Positions 42,646 to 51,245 of a DNA stretch of 64,000 bases are shown piece by piece. The notes beneath the pieces were generated by a model. It worked only from the letters and a program-made list of their open reading frames with translations, was not told the origin of the DNA and did not search any database. The DNA lies in contig CP036432.1 in NCBI GenBank assembly GCA_007753675.1, forward strand, positions 6,484,394 through 6,548,393. Direction: 5' to 3'. Source of the DNA: Stieleria magnilauensis (lineage in GTDB: Bacteria; Planctomycetota; Planctomycetia; Pirellulales; Pirellulaceae). Made by a program: the position numbers and the translations under genes. Numbering within the stretch: the stretch's first letter is position 1; each line of letters starts with the position of its first letter.

Positions 42646-44253
42646 CTGCACTTTAGGCGAAAAGTTATCGCAGACCGATTGATATTGCCACGAAAAAGGC
42701 CCTCAGAGAAAATGGAGGTTACCACACCAATCCACATCTCAAAGGGCCAAGGATGGCTAAGCGTAAACGCTCCGGCAGACCACCGCAAGCTCAACATTCT
42801 CGCAAATCCACGCCTTCCCAGCACGACAAGCGGCGAAGGCTTGACACACCGAATCCGAGTCGCAGACGAACCAAAACGGCAAGCATTCCGCTCAGCGGGA
42901 CGATCGCAACTTTGGTCGCTTCGATGAGTGACTTGCTTGACAAACGAATCGGCTTTCGGTTGCCGATCGTTATCGCCGGGGCGATGCTCGCCGGTGGTCG
43001 CCGCACTGCCGCCAGTTGGTTTCGCTGCGGCGGCGTTAACGATGATTGGGACCGGTTCTACGAGATGCTTCAATCGATCGGGAGAAACACTGTCTCGTTG
43101 ATGCTGCCGTTGGTTATGTTCATCTTCAAGAAGTTCGATCCCGGCGAGAACGGTCACTGGACGTTTGCCATCGATGATTCGCCCACCAAGCGATTTGGGC
43201 CGTACGTTGAAGCGGCTAACATTCACCACAATCCGACACCCGGCCCTGGCGACGGAGATTGGCTTTATGGTCATAACTGGGTTTGCTTGGCAATGGTCCT
43301 GAGCCATCCGCTGTTCGGAGTCATGGCGTTGCCGTTGCTCTCGCGACTGTACGTTCGGCAGGTTGACATCAACAAGCTGAAACAACGATATGACTGGGAC
43401 TTTCGTACCAAACACCAACTCGCCATGGAGTTGCTTCGGCAAGTCTTTGGCACGCTTCGTGCGCTCGGCAGCAAAGCGAGATTCATTGTTGTGTTCGATG
43501 GCGCGTATGCGGCCAGGGACCTTGTGCGCCCGTTGATCGCTGAAGGTGCCACAGTAGTCACACGGCTTCGTCGCGATGCGAAGCTGTTCGATCTGCCGGC
43601 GAACAAACCGGGGCAGCGCGGTAGGCCTCGCAAGTATGGCAAGAATCGAATCAGCTTGGCCAAGCGAGCTGGACGCCGAGATGGCTGGAAAGCGATTACC
43701 TACTGTTGTCGAGGCGTACAGACGGAGGGACGTTACAAAACGTTCGTCGCGACCAGCAAGGTCGTGGGCGGTCAGGTTCGAGTCGTTTTGTTGGAGCATG
43801 CCAGTGGGAATTGGGCAGCGTACATCAGCACCGATCCGACGATGAGCGTGGAGGCAATCTTGCAAACGGTCTCTGACCGTTGGTCGATCGAAGAGCACTT
43901 TCACGACGTGAAGGAGATTTGGGGTGCCGGCGAGCAGCAGGTCCGAAACGTTTGGTCTAGCATTGCCTGCTGGAACTTGTGCGGGTGGATGTACAGCCTG
44001 GTTGAATTGGAGTGTTGGGACCTGTCGGCCGAACAGCTGGTTGATCGCAGTGACCGACCGTGGGACAATCCATCGCGTCGTCCCTCACACACAGATCGCC
44101 GTCGCCGAATCACCCGTGAAATGCTGCGTTCTGAATTTTTGAACGATCTGCATCTGGCTCCTGACGAAACAAAAATTCGCGACCGATTCGAACGCTTGCT
44201 CGCGTTTGCGGCGTGACGATCGACGACGCTACAGTCAATCACCTAAAGTGCAG
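42646..44253 (+). mobile_element. complete 1608-bp insertion sequence
   Basis: Ends are inverted repeats: CTGCACTTTAGGCGA at the left and the complement of CTGCACTTTAGGTGA at the right (14 of 15). Both sides carry the same 8-bp TTTCGCTG. One transposase gene fills it. Family probably IS4/IS701-like by its DDE arrangement; the exact name was not looked up. Confidence 0.9.
42753..44216 (+). CDS. DDE transposase of the insertion sequence
   Basis: 487 aa, apparently intact. A basic start (MAKRKRSGRPPQ), then catalytic-type stretches FAIDDSPTKRFG (first Asp, about residue 137), VVFDGAYAARDL (second Asp, about 250) and WSIEEHFHDVKEIWG (Glu, about 378), spaced as in IS4/IS701-type DDE enzymes. It should cut and paste its own element. 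The large reverse-strand frame over it is a shadow. Sharp target duplication and intact gene suggest a recent insertion. Confidence 0.9.
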   Translation: MAKRKRSGRPPQAQHSRKSTPSQHDKRRRLDTPNPSRRRTKTASIPLSGTIATLVASMSDLLDKRIGFRLPIVIAGAMLAGGRRTAASWFRCGGVNDDWDRFYEMLQSIGRNTVSLMLPLVMFIFKKFDPGENGHWTFAIDDSPTKRFGPYVEAANIHHNPTPGPGDGDWLYGHNWVCLAMVLSHPLFGVMALPLLSRLYVRQVDINKLKQRYDWDFRTKHQLAMELLRQVFGTLRALGSKARFIVVFDGAYAARDLVRPLIAEGATVVTRLRRDAKLFDLPANKPGQRGRPRKYGKNRISLAKRAGRRDGWKAITYCCRGVQTEGRYKTFVATSKVVGGQVRVVLLEHASGNWAAYISTDPTMSVEAILQTVSDRWSIEEHFHDVKEIWGAGEQQVRNVWSSIACWNLCGWMYSLVELECWDLSAEQLVDRSDRPWDNPSRRPSHTDRRRRITREMLRSEFLNDLHLAPDETKIRDRFERLLAFAA

Positions 44254-44261
44254 TTTCGCTG
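44254..44261. repeat. 8-bp target-site duplication, right copy
   Basis: TTTCGCTG; see the left copy at 42638. Confidence 0.9.
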
Positions 44262-44474
44262 TAGCACCCGGTAAAGGCGAGCCTACGCGGGGGCCGAGCC
44301 ATCTGTTTCGGAAAATGGGTCTGGCGAATCTTGCCGAGACACCGGAGAAACTCACCAGGTGGAAGCTTGTCGAAGATGCCAACCGCTGGCCTGAGTAACG
44401 ATGGCTTGTCCGATCAAACCATACCCTTCTTGCCGCACGTCTTTACGCCGCGGCGTCAACACCCGAGGAGTCCG

Positions 44475-45137
44475 ATGACAACTCTACGTGACCAAACCAA
44501 TGCACAATTCGCCAAGCTACAGCAATCGAAGCCTGTATTTGCAGGACAGATCGAGTCCCTTTTGGCCAAAGCTCGCGATTTTGGAGATGGCAAGGATGCG
44601 ATTGCAGTGGGCCAGCCCGCTCCAGATTTTGTATTGCCCAGTGCCAAAGGTGAATCGATCGAATTGTCTGCGTTGCTCGCGGGCGGACCGGTGGTGATCG
44701 TGTTCTATCGTGGTAGTTGGTGTCCTTACTGCAACCTGCAGCTCCGTGCGATGCAGGACCGATTGGCTGACATTGAAAACCTTGGCGGTCAGCTTGTGGC
44801 GGTGAGTCCGGAGGTTCCCGACGAATCACTGTCGCTGATCGAAAAGGAAGAACTTGTTTTCACAGTGCTCTCAGACAAAGACGCGCTGATTGCCGCACAA
44901 TATGGGGTCGCTTGGGAAGTCCCCGAACTGATTCTCGACCATATGCGCGACGACCGCGGCCTTGACCTGACCAAGATCAACGATGGCAATGGCACCGTCC
45001 TACCGATCCCTGCGACTTTCGTCGTTTCAACCGATGGCATCGTGGCGTGGCAACATGTCAATGTGGACTATCGTCATCGTGCTGAACCGGACGATGTCAT
45101 CGCAGCACTTCGAGAGTTGATTCGTCTACAGGATTGA
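44475..45137 (+). CDS. AhpC/TSA-family peroxiredoxin-like protein
   Basis: 220 aa from the ATG at 44475. A thioredoxin fold with APDFVLPSAKGE and the active site VFYRGSWCPYCNLQL, a CxxC form of the peroxidatic site, then a C-terminal alpha/beta part ending in the usual helix. It should reduce peroxides with thiol donors in the cytoplasm (no signal peptide). A helical start (about 1-45) is typical of this subfamily. It is a single gene between the IS-split gene and an opposed enolase-superfamily gene. Confidence 0.88.
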   Translation: MTTLRDQTNAQFAKLQQSKPVFAGQIESLLAKARDFGDGKDAIAVGQPAPDFVLPSAKGESIELSALLAGGPVVIVFYRGSWCPYCNLQLRAMQDRLADIENLGGQLVAVSPEVPDESLSLIEKEELVFTVLSDKDALIAAQYGVAWEVPELILDHMRDDRGLDLTKINDGNGTVLPIPATFVVSTDGIVAWQHVNVDYRHRAEPDDVIAALRELIRLQD

Positions 45138-45453
45138 GTCACCCTGCTTCCAGATCGGCGTTATCGGCTCGATGAATTGAAAAAAACGAGCATCGGCAAA
45201 ACGATCAATCGCGAATTTCGCACTACAACGGCAACGATGCAATGGAACTGCTCCAGCAGTGGCGCGGAGTCGAAAGGGAACCTGGCAAGTACGGAAGCGA
45301 ATACGCTGCGCTGGCGCACCAAGCCTACCCCGCGCCGGACACAGCCGTCGTCTTGTCGCTGCAACCCATCGACACGAATTCGCATCGAGTTTCAAAGCTC
45401 CTGCATTCCTTTGCTTGGATCCGGCCATCGACGACTGCCGCAGATCGAAACGC

Positions 45454-46710
45454 TCACTTGGCAACCGATTCCCCAAGGCCGATGCTGGCTCCGTTGGTTC
45501 GGCGGATTCCAAAGCCAGGCACGTTGGGGACGCAAAGTTTGCCGTTGCGTATCGCAAAGTTGGAGTAGTCCAGATTGCTGCCAACACCTGGAATGCCCTC
45601 CACAATAAGAACGTTCCCGACGCCTGCTGCCAGGTGCGCGCAATAGAGGGGCTTGGGGGTGCAGCCCCAGAGATGAGGTGCCGCTGCGACTCCCGCTTCC
45701 CTGAGGATCGGCATCACGTTCCTCCAGCGGGTAAAGCCCAGCGTGCCAATGTCGAAAACGCATACATCGATCAGCTTTTCTTCGGCGAGTTCAAAAAAGC
45801 GATCGACAAACCTTTTCTCGTATTCTCCCCATTTCCAGAGTTTTGGTGCGCTTCCGGTGCGAGCTTCGCCGTCAGCAACCAATGCCCTGCAATCGACTTT
45901 GTGCATATGATCTTTCAGCCGCATGAGTCCGTCCCGATTTTCGATGAACGGTTCTTCGATCCAGAACAGATCACAGTCCGCGACGCCGGTGACGTATTTC
46001 AGAAACCTGTCGACTGAGTACCCGTCGTTTGCATCGACAAGGATCTTGCAGTCGGGGAATTTCTCTCGAACGGCTCGCGTGACTTCGATATCGCGGCGGT
46101 CACCTTCGTCCCCTTGCATCCATCTGGCGCGACCGATCTTCAGCTTAAAAGCACGATATCCGGAGTCGTAGTCCATTTGGCAGGCATCAAGGACAGCCGA
46201 TACCCCCTGCGGTCTGGATTTCGGCATCAAGTCTTCCATGTAAATCGCACCGCTGTACGTTTCGATCTCCGTGGGTCCGTGAGCACCCATCAATTCGTAG
46301 ACAGGCTTGCCAAGAATTTCGCCTGCAAGATCATGCAGTACATAATCGAGAGCGTGAGCTTCTTCGGTTACGCCGACGGATGGATCGAACAGATCCCCCA
46401 ATTTCGCGCCCACAAACGGCGTGATGGCATCTTCGTTAGGCCAGCACATGCCAATTCCACGTGCCCCCTGGTCCGTGGTCGCGATTCGAAAAGGCCTCGA
46501 ATAGCCAGATCCGTGTGGTCCTCTCTTGGCGTTGGGTCCAAGCGTTCTCGCGTACCGATCGCGCGAATGGAATGTTTCAAAATTTACGATGCGATGATCC
46601 GCCAAGTCCTTCGACCAGCTCGTTGCCGCGTCGCAACGATCCAGAGAGGGAAAGCCATAACTCGCACCGATCAACCCAAGGCCACCTGAGAGTAGATCGC
46701 GACGACGCAT
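45454..46710 (-). CDS. exported enolase-superfamily protein (mandelate racemase-like)
   Basis: 418 aa from the ATG at 46710. A twin-Arg-type leader (MRRRDLLSGG) is followed by the enolase-superfamily fold. The likely catalytic set is kept: KLKIGR, ILVDANDG (metal Asp), FWIEEPF (metal Glu), VADGEARTG and AAPHLWG (His). Such enzymes remove a proton next to a carboxylate; the substrate, perhaps a sugar acid, is unknown. Export is unusual for the superfamily. The open frame runs on upstream to 47052 through an unrelated efflux-protein fragment. Confidence 0.8.
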   Translation of the reverse strand: MRRRDLLSGGLGLIGASYGFPSLDRCDAATSWSKDLADHRIVNFETFHSRDRYARTLGPNAKRGPHGSGYSRPFRIATTDQGARGIGMCWPNEDAITPFVGAKLGDLFDPSVGVTEEAHALDYVLHDLAGEILGKPVYELMGAHGPTEIETYSGAIYMEDLMPKSRPQGVSAVLDACQMDYDSGYRAFKLKIGRARWMQGDEGDRRDIEVTRAVREKFPDCKILVDANDGYSVDRFLKYVTGVADCDLFWIEEPFIENRDGLMRLKDHMHKVDCRALVADGEARTGSAPKLWKWGEYEKRFVDRFFELAEEKLIDVCVFDIGTLGFTRWRNVMPILREAGVAAAPHLWGCTPKPLYCAHLAAGVGNVLIVEGIPGVGSNLDYSNFAIRNGKLCVPNVPGFGIRRTNGASIGLGESVAK

Positions 46711-46787
46711 TCTCGTTTTCCATGCTCGATCGGGGAGAAGGGGACAATCGCTGAAAGTGCACCGTTGGCAGCGAAAACGACAAGTAT

Positions 46788-47052
46788 AGTATATGGCCGC
46801 CACGTCACCAATCAGCGTGACCAGCATATCATCGTGGTTTTCGATCTCTGCATTCAACGCGGCGTCATTGGCTTCGATGGAACGACGAGTGCGACCCCAG
46901 ATATCCAACTCCCAAGATAGATCGAATCCCGTGTCCCAATCGTCGTAGGTGCGTGGAAAGAACGTGGTCGCCGTTTGGCTTAGCTGCACGCGGCTGTATT
47001 GTCCGTAGGCGTTCTGCGACTGGGGAAGCAGATTGCGGACGGATGCCAGCAC
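46788..47052 (-). pseudogene. fragment of an RND-type outer-membrane efflux protein
   Basis: About 88 residues with the TolC/NodT signature FDLSWELDIWGRTRRSIEAN and later LVTLIGDVAAIYY. Neither the signal peptide nor the rest of the barrel is present, and the frame passes on into the 5' region of the enolase-like gene. It is an internal fragment of an outer-membrane factor gene trapped near the right direct repeat. Confidence 0.75.
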
Positions 47053-47168
47053 AATGTTGTCGCAAAATAAGTGCAGGTTCGCTGCTGGCCTCGCCGTTCT
47101 GCTGTGACATGAAGTGGCTTGGCCCCGACGCAGTTGTCGAGAGTCTTCACGAAAAGCGTTGCCTCCGC
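47053..47168. other. short gap between efflux fragment and right direct repeat
   Basis: No gene recognised; some frames are open but without family features. Confidence 0.3.
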
Positions 47169-47400
47169 TGTATCGAAGCCTTCTCCTGACACGTCGTCAC
47201 GTGTCGGGAGCGGGCTTTTTTCGTTTACACAGCGAAAGTGAGACAAGAAAATGGGTGACAGCAAAATAGGTGGGGATCGTTGAGAACGTAAAATCCACGT
47301 CGGCAACCGGCCCAATGGATCGGGTCCCTTCGAGGTCCCGCACCCATTTTCTTGTCAACCATTTTCCTGTCGACCCGCTTCCCGCCCCCCCATTTTTCTG
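47169..47400 (+). repeat. right copy of the long direct repeat
   Basis: It matches 40424-40576 closely, then more weakly to about 47400. It starts at the last four bases of a tRNA end (TGTA) but no tRNA body precedes it. Confidence 0.9.
47183..47221 (+). terminator. second copy of the tRNA terminator
   Basis: Same 12-bp stem, CGTC loop and six T as at 40438-40476, here without a tRNA. Confidence 0.9.
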
Positions 47401-47655
47401 CCATCTGCGTCGTTCCCCGAGACTCAGTCCCCTAGATCCGACGGACCGATCGGAAACGCGCCAACGCGTTACAAATGCCCCGCCAAGTGTCATCGGCGTT
47501 TCCGTCTGGTTCCACGCACCAGCCGCGTCCCACACTAGCAACCAATTGCTAGCGAAACCAATCGGTGGGTGGCACCATTTGAGCTGGTCCATCTATCTGT
47601 TTTTGTAGAACTCTTCCACCGCGATGGCTGCTGCCTCGTGGTCTCTGAATGTCAG
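47401..47655. other. gap with no recognised gene
   Basis: Between the right direct repeat and a convergent secreted gene; nothing seen. Confidence 0.3.
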
Positions 47656-48342
47656 TCACTCTTCACATTTCCAGAGGTGGACCGAATCAAAGATGATCCG
47701 GCAATCTGGACCGCCCTTGAAAGTAAATCTGGGCCCGTGTTTGTCTTTCTCGTTGACGAGGGTGACCTTCTCGTGTTCGTAGGTTTTGCCGTGTCCGTTG
47801 ACGCTGACTCGGATCGTTCCAAGCTTGTACTCGATGATCAAATCGACCCATTCGCCAAGTTTCATCTTTGACTCGGGCTCGGTGAAAGCGGGACCATCAT
47901 GTGGCAACTTGACTCGGTGACCACCTTCTTTGATGTAGCCCAGGCTGATCATGTGGTGACCGATTTGAAAGCTGGGGCGGCCCGGTGATAGTTCTCTCTT
48001 GTCGAACTTGTAACGCAGGTGACAGACGAATTCTTCGGGAATCCCATTCAGATGCACGACCGGTTCCAGTCCAAGGTGATGATCTCGCTTGAGCGCTTTC
48101 ATCGCCTCTTCCTTTGATTTGTATTTCTGCGACACGATCAGCTTGCCGTCCGCGATCTGTTTGTCCCGTGTCGGTGCCCCCCAACGCTCTCGGTTAATCT
48201 CCCCATCAAAATCATCGGAGTAGACGAGCGTGCCGGTCTTGAAAAGCTCTGATTTGAAAGCGGGCGGATCGGCAGCGCATACGTCGAACGCGCAAAGACA
48301 TAAAAGTGCAGTACAGAGCATTGCTGCGAGAATGTTGTTCAT
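47656..48342 (-). CDS. secreted concanavalin-A-like (DUF1080-type) protein
   Basis: 228 aa from the ATG at 48342. A signal peptide (about 1-24) and a beta-sandwich with LVYSDDFDGEINRERWGA at the start and IRVSVNGHGKTYEHEK near the end, the pattern of DUF1080/LamG-type sugar-binding domains common in planctomycetes. No catalytic acid pair is evident, so it probably binds rather than cuts sugar. It lies just downstream of exported enolase-like genes on the same strand and may share their substrate. Confidence 0.7.
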   Translation of the reverse strand: MNNILAAMLCTALLCLCAFDVCAADPPAFKSELFKTGTLVYSDDFDGEINRERWGAPTRDKQIADGKLIVSQKYKSKEEAMKALKRDHHLGLEPVVHLNGIPEEFVCHLRYKFDKRELSPGRPSFQIGHHMISLGYIKEGGHRVKLPHDGPAFTEPESKMKLGEWVDLIIEYKLGTIRVSVNGHGKTYEHEKVTLVNEKDKHGPRFTFKGGPDCRIIFDSVHLWKCEE

Positions 48343-48479
48343 GGCTGAGATCACTTTGAATCTCGAGGGGTAAGAGTGGGATTGTTGCTGCCCGACCCTG
48401 AGAGTCAGGCTGCTGATCACTTCGTCCAGAGCGATTCGCTCATCGCTGCGCGACGAAGAGTTAAAGCACTATTCGTTAT

Positions 48480-49774
48480 TCACGCCAGCCTTTTCCGGCT
48501 CACGACGAATTTCTCATCGTATTCATACCCCAATCCCGGCTTGCCTGAGGGCACGAAGTAGGCGCCGTCGAATTTGATCGGTTCTTTGAAAAAGTGATTC
48601 GCGTTCAGTCTTTTATTTGTGGCCACGGGCGGATTCACTTCTCTCATCGCATTCGCTTCAAGAATCAACACATTGGGGGTGGCCATGCAAAGGTTGACCA
48701 TGGCGACCCAGGTTAACGGGCCATAGGAAAAGAAATGCGGCGCAATCTGCATGCCCCGCGATTCCGCCAAGGTGGCGATCTTGCGTGCTTCGGTTAGGCC
48801 GCCGACGTTGGGCGGCGGCAGATTGAGAATCGACGCGGCACGCTTGTCGATCAGACGGGTGAAGTCTTCCAAGCCCTGAAGGTTCTCGCCCGTCGCGATG
48901 GGAATCGTGGTGGCCGCGGCTACTTTGGCCATCTCATCCATGCTGCTGGTGGGCGGCACCGGCTCTTCCATCCAAAAAAGATCAAACTGCTCGAGTCTTT
49001 GGCAGGTGGCGATGGCCCCTTCGGCACAGCACTGACCGTGGCCGCCGTGGATCAGGTCCACCTTGTCGCCGGCTCCTTCGCGCAGCCAACGGAAAACATT
49101 TTCGTTGAAGGCGATGTTCTCTTCAGTCGGCATTTTCCCGCCAGCTTCGTACACCGTATCCTCCCAGGCTTTCTTCTCGCCAAGTCGTTCGAAAACCGCG
49201 AACGGATCGGTCTTCGCGGCTGCCCCGGGTTGTTTGGCCAGGTCTCGACCCAGCGCGCGCCAGGCGTCTTCGCTCGCTTGCTGTTCTAGCCTCGGCTTGC
49301 GATAGTGGTAGACCCTGATCCGGTCGCGCACCGGACCGCCGAGCAGTTCGTAGACGGGCCTACCGGTTTCCCGGCCGAGCAGGTCCCATAGCGCATATAA
49401 TCCAAAGCTGTACGATGCGAGCAGAGGAGACCGGCCCGCCGCATCTTGGACCAGATGGCTTCCACGGCCGAGGGATTGGCGCCGATGAGATGCTCCTTGG
49501 CGACTCCGCCCAGTGCCGGCGCATAGTCGAGGTCGGGGAAATCTGCATATCCAGCGGTGCCTGTGGTCGAGGTGACTTTCAGCACGTGCCGCTTCTCGCC
49601 ATTGCGTTGCAATAGAAGGACCTCCAGGGCTTCGATGCGGCTCGCCTTTTCCGAGGCATCTGCAGATAGCGGGTGGCCGAGCGACGGCAGCCCCGCAATC
49701 GCACTTGCCCCCAACACAGATCGCTTAAGAAATCTTCGACGATTGGGTTGGTTGCCTATAACTTGATGGTCCAT
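48480..49774 (-). pseudogene. exported enolase-superfamily gene with a 2-bp frameshift
   Basis: The N-terminal part, from the ATG at 49774, has a twin-Arg leader (RRRFLKRSVLGASA) and continues to HRTALDY. There the sequence GATTATATGCGC carries an extra AT, after which the old frame is lost; removing two bases joins ALDY to ALWDLLGRETGRPVYELLGG and gives an uninterrupted 430-aa protein. Catalytic-type residues remain in the shifted part: MEEPVPP, ATGE and APHFF. Its start overlaps the preceding gene as TGATG. A sequencing error is possible; otherwise the gene is newly broken. Confidence 0.8.
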
Positions 49775-51123
49775 CACTTTCCCCTGGTCTTTGTTTCTAC
49801 CTGGGCGACACGCCTTATTTGAAACTTCGTTTCATCAATCTCACACGATTCCGCAACCAGGGATCCTTGAGTCATTCTCAGGGGGATCTTCAGCACACCG
49901 TCATCCTTCAACCATTGCTCCTGGTTTGGAGACGTCACCCACAGTACTTCATCGCGTCCGGAAAGCGACCGTGCGACGGCCAGCAGTGAAAGTGGACCGC
50001 CTTGCACCACCGGAGCCACTTTCAATTTGGCTTCCCTCGCCAAGTCCGCCGTCCGAGCAAGCATGACCACACCGCCAATGCGGCCGGCATCGGGTACCAG
50101 GACCGTGCCAGCTTGATTCTTGATGCCCTGAATGAAGTCTTCGATCGCATGATAGTCTCCGCCAAACCCCAGAGGCTGGCTGAACTCCTTGCGCGCCTCA
50201 CACTGCTCGGGCAGGTGCCGGAGCGCCATCGGGTTTTCGAGCAAGGCCACCTCGTTCCTTTCGCAATGCAGCGCCAGGTAGGTCATGCCATCCGTGCTCA
50301 AGTTCATGTTGGCGGCAACGATCAGATCCATTTCCGCGCCGGCTGCCTTTTTCGAGGCTAACACTAGGCTACCGATACGGCCCAACACTTCCTGCGGGTA
50401 GCGGTAGGGTGCGCACTCGCCGCGCGCCGACATCTCATCTTCAAGGGCGCCAGCAAGCTCCAGCCGGACTGCGGTAAAGCCAGCTTGCTTGAGCGACGCA
50501 ACGGTCTGCTGCATTTCGTCAGGTGTACTCAGCCGGCGCTCACCGTCTACTTTCCGATCAATGGAAATCGACGGACAGAGCCGCACACGGCATGGCCCCT
50601 TTTCCTCAGCGAGGTCGAGCAAGGCTGCCTGCAGCGCGATGACCAATCCTGATTTTCCCGGGCCCTGCCACATCGGGCCAAAGCCTTCTCTAAGGAACAA
50701 CGCGTTCGGGGCCTTAGCGGTGACTGGATGGACATGGAGTGATTGCTCCGCAGTCTGACCCAGAATGGTGTGACCGCCCCCGACGGCCCGCACTGAAGGA
50801 TCGGTCAGGAAGATATCTATCTTCTGATTCTGTTCGACATAGCGGTTCGCCAACCGTGCCAGTGTCTCTTTCTCATCCTCGGCGGGTAGACCGAAGTCAA
50901 GATAATCCCCATAGCCCTTAGTGCCACTCCGCGTGGTCAACCGGATGACCCGCAACCGCGACTCGGCTTGCGATCCCGGTTCCTTAACGGTCAGCAGGTC
51001 CATCGCCACGATTTCGTCCGGCGATGAATCTGCCTGGGCTTCCTGAATGTTCAGGATCGTCGCACACGGAAAGAGGACCAGACATGCAAATTTGACGAAA
51101 GGTGTTGTGAAGAACGACTTCAT
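49774..51123 (-). CDS. exported enolase-superfamily-like protein with a degenerate active site
   Basis: 449 aa from the ATG at 51123. A Sec signal peptide (about 1-31, ending EAQA) and a fold readable by its spacing to the neighbours, but the usual catalytic positions are changed: RLELAG for the KxK motif, IVAANMN for xVDAN, LLENP for EEP, GFGGD for GE, and APVVQGG for the His motif. It may be a pseudoenzyme or act on sugars by binding only. It overlaps the next gene (TGATG), so the two were probably made together. Confidence 0.65.
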   Translation of the reverse strand: MKSFFTTPFVKFACLVLFPCATILNIQEAQADSSPDEIVAMDLLTVKEPGSQAESRLRVIRLTTRSGTKGYGDYLDFGLPAEDEKETLARLANRYVEQNQKIDIFLTDPSVRAVGGGHTILGQTAEQSLHVHPVTAKAPNALFLREGFGPMWQGPGKSGLVIALQAALLDLAEEKGPCRVRLCPSISIDRKVDGERRLSTPDEMQQTVASLKQAGFTAVRLELAGALEDEMSARGECAPYRYPQEVLGRIGSLVLASKKAAGAEMDLIVAANMNLSTDGMTYLALHCERNEVALLENPMALRHLPEQCEARKEFSQPLGFGGDYHAIEDFIQGIKNQAGTVLVPDAGRIGGVVMLARTADLAREAKLKVAPVVQGGPLSLLAVARSLSGRDEVLWVTSPNQEQWLKDDGVLKIPLRMTQGSLVAESCEIDETKFQIRRVAQVETKTRGK

Positions 51124-51245
51124 TTGCGAATTGCCTCGACGGGTTTTGTGTGGGACCTGCGCGTCCAATATCGCCGCCATACTTGCACCTCTTTCATCTG
51201 CTGCCGCTCCCTCGGGAATTTAGCGCTGAAAACTCGCGATTGAAC

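Larger units (their letters stand above)
42195..44398 (+). pseudogene. secreted protein gene split by an insertion sequence
   Basis: The first 451 bases (42195-42645) encode a signal peptide (about 1-20, ending AYGQ) and a small domain with LDVPGYGPGVQLDSPLTAHT, a pattern that recalls beta-trefoil lectins (weak). Joining base 42645 to 44262, which removes the IS and one copy of the 8-bp duplication, restores one frame of 195 aa that ends ...KLVEDANRWPE and a TAA at 44396-44398. A GGGAG ribosome site lies before the ATG. As it stands the gene is cut after about 150 residues and runs into the IS. Confidence 0.85.

Noticed and set aside
42192..43904. 570-aa open frame on the minus strand
   Set aside because: It is the antisense shadow of the transposase; composition is rich in Arg/Gln with no family features.
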